A stretch of DNA of 64,000 nucleotides from Arthrobotrys musiformis. Taxonomy: Eukaryota > Ascomycota > Orbiliomycetes > Orbiliales > Orbiliaceae. The position numbers and the translations under genes were made by a program. The stretch lies in the NCBI GenBank assembly GCA_036971715.1, contig JAVHJL010000002.1, positions 1,892,501 through 1,956,500 on the forward strand, read 5' to 3'. Each line of letters opens with the position of its first letter. The first letter of the stretch is position 1. Shown here in pieces: positions 11,868 to 21,769 of this stretch. Under the pieces are notes generated by a model. It did no database searches. It saw only the letters and a list, made by a program, of their open reading frames with translations, and was not told the origin of the DNA.

Positions 11868-12197
11868 AGCATTGCTAAGCGACGGGCGAGCAAGGCTTTC
11901 CAAAAGATGAAGGGCTTGCAGCTGGCTCTGGCCGGAGAAAGTGGTAAAGAGAATCAGGGCACAAGTTTGAGTAAATTCTTAAAAAGGATCGGAGGAGACG
12001 ATGTTTCTCACAAAGATGATGGGGATGGGAACGGGTCATTGTTGATTGGTCAAGACCCCGGGCTACGCGATAGGGCGGGCGCAGCTCCAACGGGGAAAAT
12101 GGGCCTTAGTGCTGAAGACGAAGATTTGGCCATGACAATGTGGGTTATGGATCTCAGGAAGAAGAACGCAAGAGTCTGGAACGGCACCGGTAATTAA
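11868..12197 (+). other. In-frame 109-codon extension after the phosphatase UAG
   Basis: The frame of the phosphatase stays open after its UAG for 109 codons and reads like a real charged tail: SIAKRRASKAFQKMKG, a Lys/Asp/Gly-rich middle, then LSAEDEDLAMTMWVMDLRKK. It could be reached by stop-codon readthrough, or by splicing out 11778-11879 (102 nt, GTACCA...GCTAAG, phase 0 at both ends), which removes the UAG. A sequencing error or a recent nonsense mutation would look the same. Confidence 0.55.
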
Positions 12198-13185
12198 AAG
12201 AGGGGGGTATTATGAACTTTCTTCTTCTTTTTCTTTTCTTTTCTTTTCTTCCTTTTTTCTCTTTTCTTCCTTCTTGCTGTTTTTAGACTCGAGCGTTTTT
12301 CCTGACTGGCGCTGGCTTGTTACGTCCCGCTTTCCTTGACAAAATCACTTTACTTCTGGTGCACGAATATTTTCTGGTTTGAATGAAACTTGGGTTTTTT
12401 TCCTCTAAAAAAGACAAAAACTTCTTTTGACGATTTATCTTTTTTCCCTCCCTTCTTTTTCCCTTTATTTTTTTTTCTCTTTTTTTTTTTTTTTCGAAAT
12501 CTTCAAATTCATCGGGCTGGAGTATTCTTTTTCTTCTCAACTTTCTTTCTTTCTTCTCTTTTTTTCCTTATTAAGCTAAGCTAAGCTTGACGTTTTTCCT
12601 TCGTATTAGTTAGTACCCGTTCTGCATTTCGTCACGAACTTATACCTTATACTGGCTTTTGGGGGGCGGCGCCTGAAATTGCTTGAATTCATGAATTTTA
12701 CTTTTATATATTCCCAAACAAAATGTGACATCTAGGTAGTCTCGAGGCCAGGCATCTAGGGTACGAGATCATGATACTCCTACCATTCTCTGTAATAAGG
12801 ATCGATAGCAGATCCTGGGATTGAGGGCCGGAAACAACAGTAATTTGAACCATTGCCGTCTATAATATACAAAGGCAACAAATTTGGACGCTCTAAGAGG
12901 CTCTTTACACGCAAGACACGCGCACAATTATGAGAAACAAATATTTAGGGGGTGAACGGACTACATGTGCGTAACGCAGGAAACATGGCAAGGAATCTGA
13001 TGAACAGGGCTGAGTAAATGAAAAAAATGAACCGAAAGTACCACCCAACTCCAAGCCCTAGATGAGTAGCGAAGAAAGAAACAAGTAGGATGTGGGTACA
13101 CATGAGGAGGAAGGGGGGGAGAGAAGAAGGAGAAGAGGGATAATAAATTCGATAAGTATCCTTTTGGCAAGAGAGGATGGTTATC
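12198..13185. other. Convergent intergenic, pyrimidine-rich on + strand
   Basis: Between the 3' ends of the phosphatase and UBP8. Long C/T-rich runs at about 12217-12275 and 12400-12570. Frames here encode only Phe/Lys low-complexity and are not credible genes. Confidence 0.5.
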
Positions 13186-15157
13186 TCAAGCTTCTGCCTC
13201 GGGAAGCTTCCTTAAAATGTATGATAGCATTATGGAAGTCGATGCCAAAACATGTTCGGGTTTGGCAACAGTGACACTGGTGTCGTTGAAGTGAAACCAC
13301 TATCGTAGTAACTATATTAGATATTTTCCTAGACGTCTGATCTGGAGAATGAGAACTTACAGATCCTTCACGGTCTCGGGCGTAGCAGACGTAGTGTCCT
13401 CCTTTCCCGTCCCCGTGGTGAACCGTCGTAAAGAACAAGTCGTACCAAATATTTGGAGCATCCTCGAGCTTCACTTTTCCCGATCGTACTGGTGTTGCAA
13501 ACTCTCTCAAGTCAATGGCCAACGGAAATTCAACGTGCTCAGGAGTGGTATTCTCGACCATTTTCATCCACTATATATTTTCGGAGTGGGGGTTAGCTTG
13601 CTTTCGTTCAAGGACTTAAGTCATGCAGGAAAGGGAACGGGAACCATACCGGAAAGTAAAACGTCAGCACCATCGGGTAGCCCTTAAATGAGTGGAAATG
13701 TGTAGTATTCCCTAGGCTATTAGCCTTACAGTTCTTACACGTGTACGGCGTGGTAGCTTGTTTTTTGTAATATTCATCAAGGAATACTTTGAGGCTTGGG
13801 GATGGAACATCTGATTGTGTTTCAAGTTTCCTTCGCTTACCAGCTGGCGCTTCGCGCCAGTGGTCCCCGAGGTTCTCGAACATCAACCATGGACCGCTCA
13901 AATGCTCAGAAGTATTCTTCGATTTGCAGCTTTTGCAATAGCGATGATCGGTTATCTTCCAGTGGAAGATTTGATGTACGATACATTTGCACTCTTGCGT
14001 TCCGGGTTCCTTTTGGTTAAAATCCTCGCATAGCTTATTAAGGAGCGAGCCTAAGAAATCGTTTGGATCTTGCTGTTCATTTGCCCTAAAGGTCTACGGT
14101 AATAGTTAGATAATGGTATTTTCAACGCGTCCATGGGCAGGGTACTGACGGGTAGGCGTCTGGAAGCAGCAATAATGAATTCCATAGCAGCAAATGGTGA
14201 TAAGTTGTCCTCGCTGTAAAAGGCGTCGAAAATCTTGCCTAGCTCACACACTAGACAGTGCTCAATTTGACATGTCTGGTATTCGTGAGGCCGGGTCATA
14301 AAGAAGTTCCGCAAGAGAGGGTTTTCGAGGAGGCTCAGCAGCGAAACACTTATCCAACAAGTGTTTCCGAAGTTCACCATCCCTCTAAGGCCAGTCGACT
14401 TGCAGGGCTGGGGGTTGGAATTATTTTCGATATATCTAGCCTCATCCGCAGTAGGACGCTTTCGCTTCCGAAAACCTACAAGTTTACAGTATATTAGCGA
14501 CATGTTAACAATGAGTGATTTGCGTGGGTGACCAACTCGTCGCTGCAATGACCTTCTCATGTGCACATCTAACACGTTCTAGGTCGGAATCGTAGATAAA
14601 ATCACGGCAACTGTGACACCACAAATATCCATTTCGGTAATTCAAACCTACAGAAGAGTTGTTAGTTTTAACACCTCTGGTAAGGTACAACGAGGACCGG
14701 CATACTGAATTCGTGTTCTTCGCCCTTTGCATGTTGATCTGCACAGTCCCAGCAGTTGAGCTCCGAACACTCTAGGCAGAGGTATAAGGAAGCCGGAACA
14801 TCATGACATGTGCTGCACGCTTTACACTCCTTGCGATAATCGGTTAACTGGTCGAGTTTCTTGTTGTAACGGTCCTTGGTATCTTCGACTCCCCAACCGG
14901 GCTTCTTATAGAATGCAAATAAATGCTCTTTATATTACATAACATTAGTAACGGTTGTTCTATTTGTGGAGTCCGTAGATGAAATACATACCACAGCCAA
15001 CAGCCTTGTTCTTCGGTACCGTGAGATTTATAGGCGGCCCGAAGGTCTGAGTCTTCGATTTTTCGGGTTTTACGGAAGAGGATTTCGGTGGATTTTGTGA
15101 AGAGTCTGTAGAATTAGAGGATGGCTTGTTTGAAGCCGGCTTCTTGTCTCCGGTCAT
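13186..15157 (-). CDS. UBP8: Ubiquitin-specific protease of the SAGA DUB module (Ubp8/USP22 type)
   Basis: Seven exons: 15157-14992, 14927-14706, 14647-14537, 14475-14150, 14093-13650, 13570-13361, 13299-13186; 530 residues. Ubp8 removes ubiquitin from histone H2B within the SAGA coactivator. A Ser/Lys/Pro-rich N terminus precedes a zf-UBP zinc finger (about 55-160): GCEHLFAFYK, CKACSTCHDV, YLCLECSELNCWDC, YLWCHSCRDFIYD. The USP domain begins LRGMVNFGNTCWIS with catalytic Cys206; EQQDPNDFLGSLL follows, then a zinc-binding CKSCKSKNT segment, His482 in GGHYVCYAR and WFHFND. The third triad position is Asn498, as I recall for yeast Ubp8, where most USPs have Asp; this supports Ubp8 over other zf-UBP proteases. 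Introns are 56-79 nt. Each junction resumes a conserved USP segment; the one least certain is the GTTGGT donor at 14536. Confidence 0.9.
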
Positions 15158-16256
15158 GGTGAAGAAGAAACGGTGGGGCTATTTGGAGAGATTACACGGA
15201 GCGAGGCTTTGGTGGCAAGCACTTCGAATCTGTGGGTAGGGTATTGCTGCTACTAGACGGTCCCTAATAAAGATGGCGCCAATCGGGGTATGTGGAGAGG
15301 AGTGCGAAAGAGAGAAAAGGTTATTGTAGGTGGCGATGGTCGTCGCTAGAAGAGAATAGAACGGAGATGGGCGACCAGCGCAAGCGGAATGCTGAACGTC
15401 TGAAGCTCAAGACTGGAATCGCGAAAGCTCGAGTTTGTAACGGAAAGAGGCCGTTCTTGACAGATGGGCGTCCGCTCAAGGGGTTCTTTGTAACGTTAGA
15501 TAGCTTGGGTCCGGAATTCTCGGCCTTGAGGTTCTTGCGATTTGTAATCCACCGATGCAGGGTTCGTATGTTGTCGCTGATGTCTGGAGATGGCAGTTTG
15601 TATTGGAGTGGCGGTTGATTGTTTGTCGCGGCGGTGTGTTGGGAAATGGCCGGACGCGCGTGGGTCAGGTGATCCGTTATATTGTCGATGCCGTCCTCGT
15701 GGGTGCTGTACTTCAGCTAGTTTCGCCGTATCAGCTATCAGGTCTTCCCCCTCTACAACTTTAACACATCGACATCAACAACGTCAGCGAGGATCGTGGG
15801 GCTTGATGTTGGCGTTGGCGTTGACAGGTTCGAAGGTTGCAATTGCTTAGCGTCTTCAACAGGATACATGTGTGCGCGTGGGCGCATGGTTTATAATTTT
15901 AGTGCCTTAGCTCAGGTCATTAGTCATGGGCCCTGGCCTTGGTCAGATCGATCCTGGCGGGTTGATTCGGGCAGAACCGAACCAATAGATCCAGCTACCA
16001 ATATCATTATCCAGCCTTGAGTCTCCATGCAGGCCAGGCTAGTCGATGCAGTGAACCCGCAAGCCCTGGGAGTACCAAGCGTCGACGACCTGGATAATAC
16101 AAAATATACTGACGCATCTCTAGAAGTATTTATATACATGTATTATATTAATATGCCTCTAGTTAAGAGGTGCCTAGGTATGTATGAATATGGTGATCAA
16201 AAGTTAACCACAGCTAGCTGTCCATATGTAAATTACGTTTTAAACCGCAGGTCGTA
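15158..16256. other. Intergenic between UBP8 promoter side and subtilase 3' end
   Basis: A plus frame of 108 codons (15292-15618) begins Arg/Lys-rich and ends without recognisable family features; not called as a gene. Otherwise nothing seen. Confidence 0.4.
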
Positions 16257-18738
16257 TTAACATAGTTTTATGCGCTTCCGTTCATTTGTACAAACCTCGC
16301 CAGAATGGTTTCCCTCTTCCGATCTCTCGTCGTCACCCGGGCCGTCATCGGGCGGGCGGGCATGTTTCTTATTCGGTCTCTTTGGCGGGTATATGACGCC
16401 TAGAGAGTCGACATATGCTGCCGAGTCCCAGTAGCTTTTCTTGACTCCATTCCAAATTACATCATGACCACCTTTCGTTCGTGGATAGGCCCATTTTTTC
16501 ATGAGAGTCACAGGCTCTCTGTGACCCGAGCTAATCAATTCTGCGAGGAGGCCTGCTACGAGGGGCGTCGCTGTGAGTAATTTTGTATAAAAATTAGTTA
16601 TTGGCAAATAGTCTCCAAGGGAGCGGGTTTGTAATTAATTGGAGATGCCGGTATAGCTTACAGAATGAAGTCCCACTACCGAACATAGTAATACTTCGTG
16701 AGAGTTTTGGCCGTTTCGGGTCCATTAGGGGGATAGGCATGGGCAGCCTATCAGCAGGGGCATAGAGGTCCACATTCGGGCCATCCTGAAAAATCGTCGT
16801 TCCGTCATATCTAACCCCCCCAACTATGACACATTGCTTGAATGCCCCTTTGGCTCTCCCTCGCTCCTTTATTATTATGGATGCAGGGAAATTATTAATT
16901 GGTGTTCCCTATATATTCAGAGGACGCGGGTGGGGTGAGTATAGTCAGCTTATGCTCTTTATATATATATAGATATATCTAGTAGCTGGACCACCCTGAG
17001 GCTGGGAACGAGACCACTACTAGCTATATATATGTATTCATAGAGCTAGTAGACTGTAGGTACGTAGTTTAAAAGATAGCCCACAAGTTTTGAGACTGAT
17101 ATCTCACTAGTACTAGGGCGATCCGATGATAAAAATATAATGAGGTTTGAAACTTACCGGCTTATTATTCCCTGCTGAGGTTGCGTAATAAACTTTAGGC
17201 TCGATGTTTTCGAATTCCCGCAGGAGCTCTCGATATATTCTGGCGATTGTTCGATACCAACTCGGAAGTTTGGTCTCTAATCCTGGTGATGGTGTTATTG
17301 AAATAGACGCGGAAATTACGAACCCTTTTATCTTCCGCTTATCTTTCTTTATAAACCTTTGTATATCATCATATATTTTAAGCAGAGGATCCAACAAACC
17401 CCATTCCCCTATTCCGTAGTTTCGACCAGATTGTAATTTTACTACCACCAAATCCGCGAAAGGAGCGAGTCCATAGCCGAACCCAACAATCCTGCCCGCC
17501 GTCATGGTCCCATGGTATGCCGGAAGATGGCCGCCTGCCAGTTCCTTAGGTATTTTCCCTACGAAATTCGGGATATCGTCATCGCTTTTCTCATCGCTAG
17601 GGAGGGGCCCCGAGTAGATCCAGGAAGTCGAATCCCTCGCGAGCAATTTGCGTCTTTGGAAGTCAAAAGCCTTGTACTTGGTACCGTAGTTGCCAATTCG
17701 GCGAAAAGTAACATTAGCTTCTTTTTACCGCAACGGTATAGATACCCAATTCATGAATCCATGGATCCACAGATTCCAGAATTCTATCAGATTGGCTCAA
17801 GGGTTATTAGGATGACCCTACGCAAACTAGCATATACGTACCTTGTGTGAAGGGTCACAGCCGGAGTCTATCACATATACTTTGACACCTTTCCCCGCGT
17901 TTCCCCATTGAAACCGAGTGGGGCCTATCTCCTCGGGCCATACTCCCGGTGGTTGAGATATTATTGACATCTCGGAAAGGCTCGTTGCAAATCTGAATAG
18001 TTTCCGCCCGGATCCGTCGTTAGTCGCACCAGTATCCTCACTAAATCCAATCGCCCTGCTTTCCAAAAGGGCATATCCGCCGGATAGGTTAGGCGCCTTG
18101 AGCGCATGCCTTTTCTCGGTAAGTCTGCTTGAGCCTATCGGAGGGAATAGTTCTCTAGGCGGTCCGGCACCGCCCTCGCCCGGTGGTTTGGGGCCGGCCC
18201 AGTGAGATACGAAACTCGACATTCTAATTTCCTCTATCTAAATACCCTCTTATTAGCCCGGTTCCTCGATTCCTAACTTGCACATCTACGCCTAAATACT
18301 ATAGAGGGGATCATTTGGATTCGAAAATACCAGATCAGGAAAAGCATCACGGAGCCAATATTTTAATTCCCTATCTTCCTTAGATCCAAGAATTCCGTCT
18401 ATCAGAAATCCCCAAGTCCCTAGGTGCTCACTCTTGTATTCGTATACTCCAAGACGTTTGGGAGGTATAGCCACCAGAGGAGCCACTAGGCGAAATACCC
18501 TGAGTCGTTCTTCATTTTTTCTGTGGTCGTTTCGGATAGCGTATGCCCAGAATGTGCGCCTGTGTTCGTTTGTGCCAATTTTATATCTATATGGAACCGT
18601 GATTAGGGGCACTTGACTTGACAAAACTATATGAAGGAGTAAAAGGGCTAAAAGAAGCAAAATAGTGGTCGGTAAAGGATTTTTGAGGTTCATGGTGAGG
18701 GCTGGTGGGCCTGTGGGTTTGCAAATTGAATTATTCAA
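16257..18738 (-). CDS. Secreted subtilisin-like serine protease (peptidase S8)
   Basis: Six exons: 18738-18300, 18233-17838, 17783-17729, 17653-17158, 16908-16662, 16570-16257; 648 residues. An alternative Met 15 codons in (18693) directly precedes the hydrophobic stretch TTILLLLALLLLHIVL, a likely signal peptide, and may be the real start. The catalytic set is intact: Asp269 in VYVIDSGCDPSH, His344 in YHGTMTAGRIVG, oxyanion Asn459/460 in TSAGNN, and Ser543 in GSGTSFSTPLVAG. The 240 residues before the catalytic part resemble no inhibitor I9 propeptide that I can recognise. The tail after the catalytic domain is Pro/Asp/Lys-rich. The fourth intron is unusually long (249 nt, AT repeats). The 54- and 75-nt introns around 17729-17783 are the least certain junctions. 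Such enzymes degrade external or host protein; function here is inferred from family only. Confidence 0.85.
16909..17157 (-). other. Long AT-rich intron of the subtilase gene
   Basis: Donor GTAAGT and acceptor ATATAG flank 249 nt, three to four times the usual intron size here. It holds a (TA)n run at about 16960-16980 and repeated CTAGTAG/CTAGCTATA words. Confidence 0.6.
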
Positions 18739-18994
18739 AGCTGAAGGAAGGCGATTATGGAGGTCTAATTCCTACACTTCAATTTAATTAATTATAACTG
18801 TCAAGGTGTGGTCGGTTGATAATGTATCGATGAGACAGAGAAGTATTAAAATTTACCTTGAAGGAACGTTCCAGAAGAGGCAAGCTATAGTACATGTAAA
18901 TTTCATCTTGAAGATAGATATATAATTTAGAAGTCTATAGCTCTATCCCAACAGATTACAAGATCCTAGCCAACGTTGTGTCGACGTGCCGGCG

Positions 18995-19016
18995 TCTCGA
19001 GCTCGGGAGCTCGAGA
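18995..19016. repeat. Perfect inverted repeat, 10-bp arms, 2-nt spacer
   Basis: Arms TCTCGAGCTC and GAGCTCGAGA around GG, 257 bp upstream of the protease start codon. Could be a dimeric factor site or a hairpin. Confidence 0.75.
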
Positions 19017-19226
19017 GCTGTCCAATGCGCATGCACGCGCTGAATTATATTAGATCCTAATGTTGCAGCCAGATATCCAGGCTATCGCCCAACCCAACCG
19101 CGATATTCCATCCCTGAAGGGGATTAAATACATCGAGTTTGAGAATCCAGTTAAGAGTCAAGCAGTTGAACATAGGCCTGGTTGTGTGTGATTGTGGAGC
19201 ATCTGTGCGTTTAACAGTTACGACAT

Positions 19227-19242
19227 GACCATGGCCATGGTC
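19227..19242. repeat. 16-bp perfect palindrome
   Basis: Reads GACCATGGCCATGGTC, its own reverse complement; second of three palindromes in about 420 bp. Confidence 0.75.
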
Positions 19243-19386
19243 CCGTACCCAGGTTGAAACGTGATCTTTCTTCAAATTGCCACGGCGCTAGTGCATGCAG
19301 CGCCGTCGAAAGATAGCAATGGAACGAGATGTTGAATGCCTGACTGAAAAAGAGAGTCTCGACCGAACTCCTTTGTTTGCCCGAGC

Positions 19387-19414
19387 CACCAACTTTTTCG
19401 CGAAAAAGCTGGTG
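19387..19414. repeat. 28-nt near-perfect palindrome
   Basis: Core CTTTTTCGCGAAAAAG inside CACCA/TGGTG outer arms, with a single mismatched pair; no spacer. Confidence 0.75.
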
Positions 19415-20172
19415 CATGCATGGGGATTTTCAATTTGATACGATAAAAAACAGAATTGTTGCTAACTGTTACTGAGGTTGGTTAAATAAAGATTATTGTC
19501 AATAGGTAAATACTGTGGTACGTTATAATTACCTTGCAAAAAGAACCCTGTCAGGTACACATCTCACAACTTAACACCAAGTACAAATCACCAATCCCAA
19601 AGCCGGTACTGAAGAAACTAAGCCTGAAAGAGAACACCACCGAGTTTCTACGCGTGAGGTAGTAAGTTGTGACAAGGCTTATATGATTTATCTATGGAGG
19701 AAAGTGTTGATTGTGTTGTGATAGTTTCAGTCGGTTTGAGTGCTCGCCTTATCTCGTAATGTGGTTGGTGTTGTGTCGTGTTGGTTAGTTGGTTTGGGAA
19801 GTCTTGGCATGCTGGTCAAACCTGACCGAATCGGGATGGCCCAAAAAACTTTTTGCAAAAAATGCAAAATAAAATGGCGGCGTCCAGGATTGAACCGGTG
19901 ACAATCGCGCGGGGTTTACCAAAGATTGAAGCTAGTGGAGATCTTTTCTTGCCCATGGGACGTTATGGTAAAAGGCAATAATGTCATGTTTTTAGGCAAA
20001 GAAACTCCCAATTGAAATCGATGCTCAATGCAAAATATAAACCCCAAACCTAATTCGTGCTGCGTATAATTCTGAAGCCTTCAACACTTCCCGACGACTT
20101 CGGCTCTTCGGTTTTTGACGTCGACATCATCCCCCTCAGCATTCTCACCGGTATCCGAAAATCTGTGGCGGC

Positions 20173-21769
20173 ATGGCTTTCGCCACCCGTCCTGCGCGAA
20201 GGACGCGATCCTGCATCATAAGCCTTCTTCAGGAGTCTTGTACTCCCTCCCGACTTCCTCACTCCCGTCTCGTGATACCGACTCGCTCTGTCCATGTAAA
20301 GGCGACGCCATCGATAACGTCGATTACACCACCAATTGACCTCACCCAAGAAACTCGAACCATTCCGAAACTCAGTGGCAAAGGCCCTTTCCCTCAGAGT
20401 CCGTCTTTGTTCTCTCACTTTAAATTATAACTTGCAGAATTATAAATCCTGACAGTCATATAGCCGTCGAGTTCGAAGTTCTTGGGGCACCTCATTCCCT
20501 TCTATCCGTTTCGCTACCGTCGGATGCGATTCTTTATACTAGAAGGGGGACATTACTCGGCGCTACTGCAAAGGGCGACATCAACAATGTGGGTCGATGC
20601 AACTCCGTATTTGGATATCGTTTTTCTAACTAACTTGGTATAAAAGGCTGTGTCGACTCTCGCTATGCTCAAGCCGATTCGGAGGGCGATATTGGGAATA
20701 CCCTTCCTTTATCAAAATGTATTTCTGAACCACCAAAAGTTTTGGAACGGCGTGGACGCGAATTCTGATATGAATTAGATCTCATCAACGACTCCTTTGA
20801 CATGCCTTGTTGGCACAAACTCTCCGAATACAACTTTTGCTGTTATCGAACTTGATGGGGCAATTGATTGGATGGTTACTCAGAGAAATGCATTGCTTGC
20901 ATGGACTGGCCACTCCATTCAGACTACACCTATTATCAACCGAGCAATGGTGATTCCTCCTTTCTGTCCAGGTTAATCGTTTTGCGATAAACCCCGCTAA
21001 CCGTCCAAGAGTCCTGCACAATGGAGTAATTCACGAATATCCGGCCGAGGGTTGGCCGCACTGGTCGGTAAAGGACAAGTCTACCAAATCGTTCTTGCAG
21101 ACGGCGAAGAGATGATTATACACCCGACGTACGTTCTCTCTTGGTACTTTGTGGTAGAAACATCCGCTAACTGATATAAAGTCATCTGCTGGCGTACTCG
21201 ATTGGTCCTGACAGGCCCCGTCCATATCGACTAGCCCAAACGACTCTAAGGTTCCAGTTACCTAAATTGAGTCTTTTACGGGGGCTCTTCCCAAAGTCCG
21301 AGTTTATCGCCACGATGACGAAGACAGACACGTATCAGACCATATCTAAAATACTCTATAATACTAAAACCTGGGTGCGGCGTGTTCTATGGGGTGATAG
21401 GGTAAGTTGACACAAAAGTCATGGGAATGGTTGCGAGAGGACCGGTCTTCGTAACATCGCTGCCGATTTTAAACGATGCTAATTTGTTATCGGGATCAGT
21501 TGTTCCTGCAATTTAAAGGCCCAAGCACGATCCTCGTCCAATCTCGGACATCACGTCTGACAGACGTTTTTACCAAGGATGAAATAAACGACACCGCATC
21601 AGCGGAGCCCGGCGCTCTTGATAAATTTCATCCACCAGAGCAACCGAAGAACTCCTCTGATCTTTCATCTCCCGGACGCGAGGAAAGCCTTACGGTGAAG
21701 ATGGCCACTGTAGGCAAGACTGGCAGGGTGACCTTTGAAGATTCTTCACCGGAGGCCTTTATCAGATAG
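20173..21769 (+). CDS. AIM24: Altered inheritance of mitochondria protein 24 (AIM24)
   Basis: AIM24 is a mitochondrial inner-membrane protein that supports MICOS integrity and cristae structure. Exons I can fix: up to 20588, then 20647-20718, 20779-20949, 21010-21128, 21182-21401, 21500-21769. Diagnostic blocks run in order: VEFEVLGAPHSLLSVSLP, LYTRRGTLLGATAKG, AVSTLAMLKPIRRAILGIPF, TTFAVIELDGAIDWMVTQR, NALLAWTGHS, SGRGLAALVGKGQVYQ, WGDR and LFLQFKGPSTILVQSR. The first exon starts with MAFATRPARRTRS, rich in Arg and Ser as expected of a mitochondrial presequence. The first junction is not resolved: the presequence frame stops at 20428-20430 and the conserved frame starts near 20442-20466, so an intron lies around 20360-20465 but several weak donors and acceptors fit. 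Family members are about 390-420 residues, and this model agrees. Confidence 0.85.

Larger units (their letters stand above)
18739..20172. other. Gene-free stretch with three palindromes
   Basis: About 1.4 kb between the divergent starts of the protease and AIM24. Contains the inverted repeats at 18995-19016, 19227-19242 and 19387-19414. Short frames here look like chance. Confidence 0.5.

Noticed and set aside
15292..15618. 108-codon plus frame divergent from UBP8
   Set aside because: Frame overlaps two other open frames of similar size in the same GC-rich stretch; no motif.
19870..19960. Minus-strand GGTTCAATCC followed by a possible acceptor strand and TTTT
   Set aside because: No complementary 5' acceptor arm and no D or anticodon arm could be folded; at best a decayed tRNA.
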